Assembly: GCA_003554005.1 (NCBI GenBank)
Contig: PWEU01000105.1
Coordinates: 1-21,920 of the forward strand
Length of the DNA: 21,920 bases
From: Nitriliruptoraceae bacterium
Lineage (GTDB): Bacteria > Actinomycetota > Nitriliruptoria > Nitriliruptorales > Nitriliruptoraceae
Reading direction: 5' to 3'
Position numbers and translations under genes: made by a program. Positions 6,745 to 13,059 of the stretch are shown piece by piece. Every line of letters begins with the position of its first letter. Within the stretch, counting starts at the first letter, position 1. The notes under the pieces are model-generated. The model saw only the letters and a program-made list of their open reading frames with translations, was not told the DNA's origin and ran no database searches.

Positions 6745-8370
6745 GTGGACGACACCGCAGACCGCCGGTTGGGTGGGGACGAGCCCACGCTGACCGGTGA
6801 GGCGTCCTTCGACGCCCACGGCTCCGCCGCGGAGCCGGTGCCGGTTCGGCCCTGGCCTGACCGCTCACACCTCGCGGGACGCTACGCCCTGCAGGAGCCG
6901 ATCGCCTCGGGCGGCGCTGCCATCGTGTGGCGTGCCTTCGATGAGAACCTGTCACGCACGGTGGCCATCAAGCTCCTGCACCCCCACCACGCCAACGACC
7001 CCACCGTCGTGGAGCGCTTCGAGCGGGAGTCGCGGGCTGCCGCCCAGCTCGCCCACCCCAACGCGGTCCGGATCTACGACACCGGACGCCAGGACGACCT
7101 CGTCTACCTGGTCATGGAACACGTCGACGGTCCGAGCCTGCGTGAGGTGCTGCGGTCCCAGGGGGAGCTCGATCCGGTGGCGGTCGCCGCGGTCGGCGAG
7201 CAGGTGGCCTCCGCGCTGGGTGAGGCCCACGCGCACGGGTTGGTCCACCGCGACGTCAAGCCTGCGAACATCCTGATCGCCGCCGACGGGACGATGAAGG
7301 TCACCGACTTCGGGATCGCCAAGGCCCTGTCCACCGCCGATACGACGCTCACCACCCCCGGCACCGTGGTCGGCACGGCCGCCTACGGCGCCCCGGAGCA
7401 GCTCGAGGACGGCGACATCGATGCTCGGGCCGATATCTACGCCCTCGGGGTCGTGCTCCACGAGTGCCTCACCGGTCGCCCGGCCTTCAGTGGCGACACC
7501 GCGACAGCCACCGCGGCGATGCGCCTGACCCACGAGCTCCTCCCCCCCCGCCAACTCCGTGCCGACGTCCCCCGCGCCCTCAACGACGTGATCGTGCGTG
7601 CGACCCGTCGGGAGCGGATCGACCGCTACCCGGACGGCGGTGCCATGGCTGGAGCCCTGGCGCCCCTGGTGACCGCCAAGCCGAGCGAGGTCACCGCTGC
7701 CCTGACCCACCACGAGGACCCCGACGCCCCGCAGGTCCTGCCGATGGGGCGCGACGAGTTGCCCTACTCCGGCCCGATGCCGACGACCCGTCGGGAGTAC
7801 GCCCGCCGGCTGGCGGCCGCCGTGCTCGGTGGCGTCGTTCTCACGCTCGTCGCCGTGTTCGCCTACGACGCCCTCCAGGACGACGACCCCCCGGATCCAA
7901 CGACCACGGCGGTCGTTCATCCCGTGGAGGAGGTGATGGTCTTCGACCCTGCGGCACCGGGTCGCGGCGACAACCTGGACCAGGCCAGCAACACGATCGA
8001 TGGTGACCCTCAGACGACCTGGACGACCGAGGCCTACGACGACGCTGACTTCGGCGGCGAGAAGGACGGCATCGGGCTCGTGTTCGACCTCGGCGAGGAG
8101 CGTGACGTGAGGGGGGTCACCCTGGAGCTGGCCCGCGGCGGACTGGCCGTCGAGCTCTACGCCAGCGACCAGCTGCCGCCCGAGGTGGCCAGCCCGGGCA
8201 CCTGGGGGGAGCCCCGGGCCTCCCAGAACGACACCCTCAGCCAGCAGCCTTTCTCCTTCAACACCACCTCCCAGCAGTACTGGCTGCTGTGGATCACCGG
8301 GTTGTCCGCCGGTGCCACCGACGAGTTCACCGCCGAGGTCGCGGAGGTCCGCTTCCTCGGGCCCTCCTGA
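6745..8370 (+). CDS. Transmembrane Ser/Thr protein kinase with extracellular discoidin-like domain (MurJ-position)
   Basis: The 541-residue protein has a PknB-type kinase domain at about residues 46-310. It shows VAIK (K76), HRDVKPAN (H168, D170, K172, N175), DFG (188-190) and APE (216-218), so it looks catalytically competent. The glycine loop reads IASGGAAIV, with its first glycine changed to alanine. A linker leads to a transmembrane helix (about 355-373). Beyond it a C-terminal domain, about 395-541, contains SNTIDGDPQTTWTTE and LVFDLGEERDVRGVTLEL, typical of F5/8 (discoidin) carbohydrate-binding folds. By position this corresponds to Rv3910, where MurJ is fused to a pseudokinase and an extracellular domain; no flippase portion is present here. 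The GTG start has no clear Shine-Dalgarno and is probably coupled to the stop 3 nt before it. A GTG at 6838 is an alternative. Confidence 0.9.
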   Translation: MDDTADRRLGGDEPTLTGEASFDAHGSAAEPVPVRPWPDRSHLAGRYALQEPIASGGAAIVWRAFDENLSRTVAIKLLHPHHANDPTVVERFERESRAAAQLAHPNAVRIYDTGRQDDLVYLVMEHVDGPSLREVLRSQGELDPVAVAAVGEQVASALGEAHAHGLVHRDVKPANILIAADGTMKVTDFGIAKALSTADTTLTTPGTVVGTAAYGAPEQLEDGDIDARADIYALGVVLHECLTGRPAFSGDTATATAAMRLTHELLPPRQLRADVPRALNDVIVRATRRERIDRYPDGGAMAGALAPLVTAKPSEVTAALTHHEDPDAPQVLPMGRDELPYSGPMPTTRREYARRLAAAVLGGVVLTLVAVFAYDALQDDDPPDPTTTAVVHPVEEVMVFDPAAPGRGDNLDQASNTIDGDPQTTWTTEAYDDADFGGEKDGIGLVFDLGEERDVRGVTLELARGGLAVELYASDQLPPEVASPGTWGEPRASQNDTLSQQPFSFNTTSQQYWLLWITGLSAGATDEFTAEVAEVRFLGPS

Positions 8371-8375
8371 CCGCG

Positions 8376-9002
8376 ATGACCACCCTGTCCCTGGATGCGC
8401 TGAGCGACGAGCAGGTCCTCGCCCGCTACATCGATACCGGCGCCCCCGCCGGCGACCGCGAGGCCGCCTTCCACACCCTGGTCGACCGCTACCACCGACG
8501 AGTGTTCGCCATCTGCTTCGAGGTGCTGCGCTCGCGCAGCGACGCCGAGGACGCCACCCAGGAGACCTTCGTCAAGCTGGCCCGTGGCGCCGCCGGGTTC
8601 CGGGGTGACGCCAAGCTGTCGACGTGGCTGTACCGGGTGGCCCGCAACGTCTGTACCGATCACATCCGTCACGACGCCCGCCGGCCCGCCACCCCGGTGG
8701 CCGACCCGGGGCTGCTCGACGACGCGCCCTCGGAGCCGGACAGCAGCGCCGGGACCGCCGAACACCTGGCGGTGGCCACCGCGCTCGACACGCTCGACCC
8801 CCTCTCGCGCCGGGCACTGGTCCTGGTCGCGGTCGAGGGTCTCACCTACGCCGAGGCCGGCGAGGTCCTCGGCCTGCCGGACGGCACCGTGAAGAGCAGG
8901 GTGTCACGAGCCCGGGGACGGCTCGCCACGGCGCTGGCCGAGCGCAGCCGCTCCCCGAGATCCGATGCAACCCCACCACCTGACCGCACGTCCCACCCCT
9001 GA
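8376..9002 (+). CDS. sigM: ECF-family RNA polymerase sigma factor (SigM position)
   Basis: The 208-residue protein has the two ECF sigma domains. Region 2 (about 31-103) includes SDAEDATQETFVKLAR and KLSTWLYRVARNVCTDHIRHDAR, which contact core polymerase and the -10 element. Region 4 (about 137-187) includes LDPLSRRALVLVAVEGLTYAEAGEVLGLPDGTVKSRVSRARGRL split over a helix-turn-helix that reads the -35 element. I chose the ATG at 8376, five nt after the kinase stop, since the region-2 fold starts soon after it; there is no strong Shine-Dalgarno, suggesting translational coupling. It is followed by a putative anti-sigma gene and then, past a divergent gene, trxBA. Gene order equals sigM-rsmA-trxB-trxC in M. 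tuberculosis; the symbol rests on that synteny. Confidence 0.93.
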   Translation: MTTLSLDALSDEQVLARYIDTGAPAGDREAAFHTLVDRYHRRVFAICFEVLRSRSDAEDATQETFVKLARGAAGFRGDAKLSTWLYRVARNVCTDHIRHDARRPATPVADPGLLDDAPSEPDSSAGTAEHLAVATALDTLDPLSRRALVLVAVEGLTYAEAGEVLGLPDGTVKSRVSRARGRLATALAERSRSPRSDATPPPDRTSHP

Positions 9003-9044
9003 CCACACCGCGGACCCGGGCGGAGCCGGGCGCCAGGAGCACCG

Positions 9045-10061
9045 TTGGACGAGATCGAGCGCCTGACCAGCTACCTCGACGGTGAGCTGGAAGCTGGTGA
9101 GCGTCGTGCCCTCGAGGCCGAGCTCGCCGGCGATCAGGCGCTGCGGGAGCGTCTGGCGGCGCTGCGGGGAGCGGACCAGGCGCTGGGCGCGCTGGGAGCC
9201 ACCGAGCCCCCGTCCGGAGCGCGCCGCCGCCTCGACGCCCGGCTCGCGGGCGTCCTCGAGGAGGTGCTGTCGACCACCCCGGAGGGCCTGGCCGCCCCAC
9301 CACCGCCCACCGCGGCCACGGCCGACGATGCGCCCGCCCCCTCGATGGGCACCGACGGGGGCGACGACGAGCTCTCGCTGCGTCGGCGTCGGCGCGTCCG
9401 GCCAGCGGTGACCGGCGTAGCGGCCGGCCTGGTACTGCTCGCCGGCGGCCTCGTGGGACTGGGCCAGCTCGACCTCGGCGCCGACGACGCCCGGACGGCC
9501 GAGAGCGTCGACGCGATGATGAGCGCCGACGACGCGGAGCTGGCACCCGCCGAGCCCCCCGGCGCCGATGGTGAGGCGCTCGCACCCGTCGTGATCGACG
9601 ACGGCCGATCGACCTCCACCGCGGAGCTGGAGGCGCTGCTGGCCAGCCCGGAGCTCGAGGCGTTGGCCGATCAGGCCCTGTCAGCGGGCGACGGCGAGGT
9701 CGTGGCCGCCCGGTTCCAGCAGCTCCTGCTCGGTGGCGTGCCCCCGATGACGTCGGGCTCGGTCGCCGACGCCGAGGAAGACGAAGAAGCGGACCGCTCG
9801 GTCGAGCCCACGATCGTGACCCGTGACGGCCGGACGCTCGACTCCGATGACGCCGGCGATCTCCGCCGCTGCCTGGCCACCCTTCTCAAGGATGGCGAGC
9901 AGGCGATCCCCACGCGGGTCGAGCTGCTGGAGTTCGACGGCACCCCCGCGGTCAGCGTCGGGCTGGTCCCGCCCGACCCGCAGAGCGGTGCCTTCACGCG
10001 GATCGAGGTGTGGACGCTGGAGCAGGCCACCTGCCAGGTGCTGCGATTCGACCAGGTCTGA
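9045..10061 (+). CDS. Putative membrane anti-sigma factor without zinc ligands
   Basis: The 338-residue protein starts at a TTG supported by AGGAG (9035-9039) five nt upstream. Residues 4-43 (IERLTSYLDGELEAGERRALEAEL...RLAALR) align with the N-terminal helix pattern of zinc-dependent anti-sigma (ZAS) domains. The HxxxCxxC residues are absent: the expected CxxC stretch reads AGDQALRERL. A disordered Pro/Ala/Asp linker follows, then one transmembrane helix (about 121-141) and an acidic extracytoplasmic part ending in a small folded segment (RRCLATLLKDGEQAIPTRVELLEF...). Its place directly after the ECF sigma gene (42 bp) and its inside-out topology argue for a membrane anti-sigma factor of the RsmA type. 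The partner is inferred from adjacency only. Confidence 0.8.
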   Translation: MDEIERLTSYLDGELEAGERRALEAELAGDQALRERLAALRGADQALGALGATEPPSGARRRLDARLAGVLEEVLSTTPEGLAAPPPPTAATADDAPAPSMGTDGGDDELSLRRRRRVRPAVTGVAAGLVLLAGGLVGLGQLDLGADDARTAESVDAMMSADDAELAPAEPPGADGEALAPVVIDDGRSTSTAELEALLASPELEALADQALSAGDGEVVAARFQQLLLGGVPPMTSGSVADAEEDEEADRSVEPTIVTRDGRTLDSDDAGDLRRCLATLLKDGEQAIPTRVELLEFDGTPAVSVGLVPPDPQSGAFTRIEVWTLEQATCQVLRFDQV

Positions 10062-10090
10062 CCAGGCCTGACCAGGCCTGACCAGGCCTG
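10051..10090. repeat. Four tandem 10-bp repeats (ACCAGG[C/T]CTG) between convergent genes
   Basis: Units at 10051, 10061, 10071 and 10081 read ACCAGGTCTG once and ACCAGGCCTG three times. They span the anti-sigma stop codon (10059-10061) and end next to the stop of the convergent zinc-ribbon gene (10092-10094). Each unit contains the palindrome CAGGCCTG, so neighbouring units can pair into hairpins on either strand. A bidirectional terminator without a U-tract is possible. Confidence 0.75.
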
Positions 10091-10091
10091 A

Positions 10092-10682
10092 TCAGCGGCC
10101 GCGGACCACGATCCAACCGCCGTAGATCGCCGCCGGGTAGGCGAGGAACACCAGGCCGGCCGGAGCCGTCGACAGACCGGCGAACGCCATCGCGATCGCG
10201 ACCGTGAACCCGGCCAGGGTCATGGCGACCGCACGGATGAAGGGCGAATCGCGCTCCTCGGAGCCCCAGTAGACCGCCCTGGCCACACCCCAGCCGATCG
10301 CGCCGGCGGAGATCAGGAACAGGAAGCCACCCTGGAGCACCACCGCGAGCACGAGGCCGCCCACCACGGCGGCCGCCAGCCCCACCGCCACGGCCCTCGC
10401 CCCGACCACCGCGGCCAGGCGGTCACCGCTCGGTGCGCTTCGCGCTCCCCCGCCGCCGGCACCGGCTCGGCGGTTGACGCTGGCGCTGAACCGCTCCAGC
10501 GCACCCGCCCCCTGCTCACCTCGCCGCGAGGTCGTGCTGTCCAGGTGACGGGCGCACGCCGGACACTTGTAGCCCACGGCCGCCTCACGGGCGCAGTCCG
10601 GACAGATCGGCGTCTCGCAGGCGGAGCAGCGCAACCGGGTCTGGACCGACGGGTGCTGGGCGCAGGCGGTGGGGGCGGGCAT
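10092..10682 (-). CDS. Zinc-ribbon (B-box-like) multi-pass membrane protein, unknown function
   Basis: The 196-residue protein begins with a compact metal-binding module (residues 7-43). Its ligands would be C7, H10, C19, C22, C27, C30, C40 and C43, in the pattern seen at the N-terminus of many actinobacterial rhomboid-type proteins (CxxHP...RCxxC...PICPDC...YKCPAC). A polar Gly/Arg linker follows, then four or five hydrophobic helices from about residue 88 to the C-terminus. No rhomboid catalytic GxSG motif is visible, so I do not call it a protease. The ATG at 10682 has no Shine-Dalgarno but has TACCCT six nt upstream. It is divergent from trxB with 109 bp between the start codons, and converges on the anti-sigma gene. 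Confidence 0.85.
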   Translation of the reverse strand: MPAPTACAQHPSVQTRLRCSACETPICPDCAREAAVGYKCPACARHLDSTTSRRGEQGAGALERFSASVNRRAGAGGGGARSAPSGDRLAAVVGARAVAVGLAAAVVGGLVLAVVLQGGFLFLISAGAIGWGVARAVYWGSEERDSPFIRAVAMTLAGFTVAIAMAFAGLSTAPAGLVFLAYPAAIYGGWIVVRGR

Positions 10683-10688
10683 GGCACC

Positions 10689-10694
10689 AGGGTA
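10689..10694 (-). promoter_or_regulatory. -10 box TACCCT, probable leaderless start of the zinc-ribbon gene
   Basis: Read on the minus strand, TACCCT is followed by exactly six nt and then the ATG at 10682, with no Shine-Dalgarno sequence. This is the same motif and spacing as at the NUDIX gene. The box lies 5 bp from the -35 element of the trxB promoter on the other strand, and the two promoters physically overlap. Confidence 0.6.
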
Positions 10695-10699
10695 GGGGA

Positions 10700-10726
10700 G
10701 GGAATACCGGGGCGGTGGCCGCCGTT
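10700..10726 (+). promoter_or_regulatory. SigR/SigH-type ECF promoter upstream of trxB
   Basis: GGGAAT at 10700-10705 is followed after exactly 18 nt by GTT at 10724-10726. This equals the known consensus GGGAAT-N18-GTT for the disulfide-stress sigma factor SigR of Streptomyces, whose classic target is trxBA (SigH in mycobacteria recognises a very similar element). The start of transcription would be roughly 55-60 nt before the trxB ATG. TAGCCT at 10726-10731 could also serve as a housekeeping -10, but has no good -35. Confidence 0.65.
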
Positions 10727-10791
10727 AGCCTGGTCCGAGGATCGCACCTGCGTTGCGATCCGCCCTGCTCCGATACCTCCAGAGGTCGCCC

Positions 10792-11865
10792 ATGTCCGAC
10801 ACGCCGCAGATCAACCTCAGCCCCGTGGGGGCGCCCTCCTCGGCCAGCGAGCCGACCGGCACCCCCGAGCTCGAGGACCAGATCCACGAGACGATCATCA
10901 TCGGCTCCGGCCCGGCCGGCCTGACCGCCGCGGTGTACGCCGCACGAGCGAGCCTGGAGCCGATCCTGATCGAGGGGGTGCTCGAGGGCGGACCCACGGG
11001 TGGCCAGCTCACCCTGACCACGGACGTGGAGAACTTCCCGGGCTTCTCCGACGGCATCCTCGGACCCGAGCTCATCACCAACATGCGCGACCAGGCCGCC
11101 CGCTTCGGGACCCGGTTCGTCACCGAGGACGTGACCAGCGTCGACCTCTCCGGGGAGGTCAAGGTGCTGGAGACCGCCTCCGGGCTCCGGCTGTCGACCC
11201 GGGCGCTGATCATCGCCACGGGTGCCAAGCCCCGACGCCTCGAGGGCCCCGGGGAGGACGAGCTGTGGGGCTCGGGCGTCTCCGCCTGCGCGACCTGCGA
11301 CGGCTTCTTCTTCCGTGACAAGCACGTCATCGTCGTCGGTGGGGGCGACTCGGCCATGGAGGAGGCGACCTTCCTGACCAAGTTCGCCTCCAAGGTGACG
11401 GTCGTGCACCGTCGGGACCAGCTCCGCGCATCGGTCATCATGCAGGAACGGGCGTTCAAGAACGATCGCATCGAGTTCGCCTTCAACGCAACCGTCTCGG
11501 AGATCCTCGGCGAGGGGGGTCTGATGAGCGGCGTGGTGCTGACCGACACGGTGACCGGCGAGCAGCGCACGCTGGCCGCCGACGGGCTGTTCCTGGCGAT
11601 CGGCCACATCCCCAACACCTGGCTGTTCGACGACGTGCTCGAGACCGACGGGGAGGGCTACCTCCTCGTCGACGAACCCTCGACGGCGACCAACCTGGCA
11701 GGCGTCTTCGCCTGCGGCGATGTCATGGACCACACCTACCGCCAGGCGGTCACCGCCGCCGGGACCGGCTGCCGGGCCGCCATGGATGCCGAGCGCTACC
11801 TCGCCGGTGGTGCCGGCGTGACCGCCGCGAGTCCGGAGGCCGAGCCCGCGGTCGTCGGCGGCTGA
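10792..11865 (+). CDS. trxB: Thioredoxin reductase (NADPH)
   Basis: The 357-residue flavoprotein reduces thioredoxin with NADPH in the cytoplasm. Visible motifs are the FAD-binding IIIGSGPAGLTAAVYAARA (35-53), the redox pair CATC (C166, C169), the NADPH-binding VVGGGDSAMEEA (181-192) with HRR (206-208), and the C-terminal FAD motif GVFACGDVMD. The N-terminus carries about 30 extra polar residues before the FAD domain. I set the start at ATG 10792 because AGAGG (10781-10785) precedes it; a GTG at 10753 would only add a Leu/Arg stretch without family support. It heads the trxB-trxA unit and has a SigR-like promoter upstream. Confidence 0.97.
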   Translation: MSDTPQINLSPVGAPSSASEPTGTPELEDQIHETIIIGSGPAGLTAAVYAARASLEPILIEGVLEGGPTGGQLTLTTDVENFPGFSDGILGPELITNMRDQAARFGTRFVTEDVTSVDLSGEVKVLETASGLRLSTRALIIATGAKPRRLEGPGEDELWGSGVSACATCDGFFFRDKHVIVVGGGDSAMEEATFLTKFASKVTVVHRRDQLRASVIMQERAFKNDRIEFAFNATVSEILGEGGLMSGVVLTDTVTGEQRTLAADGLFLAIGHIPNTWLFDDVLETDGEGYLLVDEPSTATNLAGVFACGDVMDHTYRQAVTAAGTGCRAAMDAERYLAGGAGVTAASPEAEPAVVGG

Positions 11866-11978
11866 ACGGCCGAACGGCTGCCGCTGCCGGGCGGTCGCGA
11901 GGTACCGTGCGCCCCGGACCCACGATCCGAAGCCGCCCGCCGGGCCGCGTCGGAGTTGCCCACACAGGAGCCTCACCC

Positions 11979-12302
11979 ATGGGAGCTACCCCCGTCAGCA
12001 CCAGCGACTGGACCTCAGAGGTCCTGGAGTCGGACCGGCCTGTGCTCGTCGACTTCTGGGCCGAGTGGTGCGGGCCCTGCAAGATGGTGTCACCGATCGT
12101 CGACGAGATCGCGAACGAGCGGTCGGAGCAACTGAAGGTCGTCAAGCTGAACGTGGACGAGAACCCCGACACCGCCCGGGAGTACGGGATCATGTCGATC
12201 CCCACCCTGCTGGTGTTCAAGGGGGGCCGCCCTGACAAGCGGATCGTCGGCGCCAAGGGCAAGGCCGCGCTGCTCAAGGACCTGAAGGACTACGTGAGCT
12301 GA
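11979..12302 (+). CDS. trxA: Thioredoxin
   Basis: The 107-residue product has the canonical active site WCGPC (C31, C34), the cis-proline motif SIPTLLVF (P75) and the usual thioredoxin length. It is the general cytoplasmic disulfide reductant, recycled by the TrxB encoded 113 bp upstream. The ATG at 11979 is supported by AGGAG at 11966-11970, 8 nt upstream. The gap to trxB contains TACCGT (11903-11908), which might give trxA a second promoter, but no matching -35 is clear. A hairpin follows the gene. Confidence 0.97.
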   Translation: MGATPVSTSDWTSEVLESDRPVLVDFWAEWCGPCKMVSPIVDEIANERSEQLKVVKLNVDENPDTAREYGIMSIPTLLVFKGGRPDKRIVGAKGKAALLKDLKDYVS

Positions 12303-12322
12303 GCCGCCCCCCCTGATCCGAG

Positions 12323-12345
12323 CACCCCGGTCGCCGGCCGGGGTG
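12323..12345 (+). terminator. Hairpin terminator after trxA
   Basis: CACCCCGG (12323-12330) pairs perfectly with CCGGGGTG (12338-12345) round a 7-nt loop, 20 nt after the trxA stop. There is no real T-tract after it (TCGCTCTG), as is common in high-GC actinobacteria, so its strength is uncertain. Confidence 0.55.
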
Positions 12346-12386
12346 TCGCTCTGCGACGGCGACGGCCCCGAGCCTTGGACCTACCC

Positions 12387-13010
12387 ATGTCCCCGGAGTG
12401 GACCGAGCTGATCGGCTACGTCGCCTCGGCGTTGATCGTCCTCAGCCTGCTGATGTCGTCGGTGTTCCGGCTGCGGGTCATCAACCTCGTCGGCGCGGCG
12501 GTGTTCACGGCCTACGGGGGGCTGATCGGCTCGATCCCGGTCGTGGTCCCCAACGGCGCGATCGTCCTCATCGACATCTACTACCTGGTACGCATGGCCC
12601 GCGATCGCGCCCAGGGCGCCTACTTCGAGGTGGTGGCGGTCCAAGCGGACTCCCCGCTCCTCGAGCGGTTCCTGCACTTCCACCGTGAGGACCTCCGTCG
12701 CTTCCAGCCCGAGTTCGACGGCCTCCGTGCGGAGCATCTCGCTTGGATGGTCCTGCGTGACGGCGTGGCGGTGGGTGCCGTGCTGGCCCGGGTGGACGGC
12801 GAGGTGGCGACGATCGACCTCGACTACGTCACACCCGCGCACCGTGACCAGCGGGCCGGGACCCGTTTCTACACCACGCCGGGATTGTTCTCAGAGCATG
12901 GGGTCCGGACCCTGCGCACCACGGCGAGCGTGGCCGGGCACCGCCGCTACCTGCACGACATGGGCTTCCCCCCGACCGGGACGGACGTCCTCCAGCGCGC
13001 CGCCCCCTGA
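12387..13010 (+). CDS. YgjV-like membrane protein fused to a GNAT-like acetyltransferase domain
   Basis: The 207-residue product joins two parts. Residues 8-72 form three close transmembrane helices (YVASALIVLSLLMSS..., VINLVGAAVFTAYGGLIG, PNGAIVLIDIYYLVRMA) resembling the YgjV inner-membrane family. Residues about 80-205 look like a small GNAT fold (HLAWMVLRDGVAVGAVLARVDG, then IDLDYVTPAHRDQRAGTRFY, then HRRYLHDMGF). The acetyl-CoA loop usually reads (Q/R)xxGx(G/A); here RDQRAGTRF is a plausible variant. Function and acceptor are unknown. The ATG at 12387 is preferred over the in-frame TTG at 12375 because the hydrophobic domain starts right after it; neither has a good Shine-Dalgarno. It lies between the trxA hairpin and the amidase gene. 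Confidence 0.78.
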   Translation: MSPEWTELIGYVASALIVLSLLMSSVFRLRVINLVGAAVFTAYGGLIGSIPVVVPNGAIVLIDIYYLVRMARDRAQGAYFEVVAVQADSPLLERFLHFHREDLRRFQPEFDGLRAEHLAWMVLRDGVAVGAVLARVDGEVATIDLDYVTPAHRDQRAGTRFYTTPGLFSEHGVRTLRTTASVAGHRRYLHDMGFPPTGTDVLQRAAP

Positions 13011-13047
13011 GCCGCCTCGGCGCGAACCCGCGCCCTCCGGCGGCGCG

Positions 13048-13053
13048 TAGGCT
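13048..13053 (+). promoter_or_regulatory. -10 box TAGGCT, probable leaderless start of the amidase gene
   Basis: TAGGCT ends six nt before the GTG at 13060 and no Shine-Dalgarno sequence intervenes. Spacing equals that at the NUDIX, zinc-ribbon and rsmG genes. No clear -35 is seen. Confidence 0.55.
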
Positions 13054-13059
13054 CGCGGC

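Noticed and set aside
11903..11908. TACCGT as a leaderless start for trxA
   Set aside because: The trxA ATG lies about 70 nt downstream and has its own AGGAG, so at most this is an internal promoter.
10585..11976. Minus-strand 463-residue open frame
   Set aside because: It runs antisense to trxB and contains no recognisable domain.
12375..12377. TTG start for the YgjV-GNAT protein
   Set aside because: It has no Shine-Dalgarno and adds only four residues; the ATG at 12387 is simpler.
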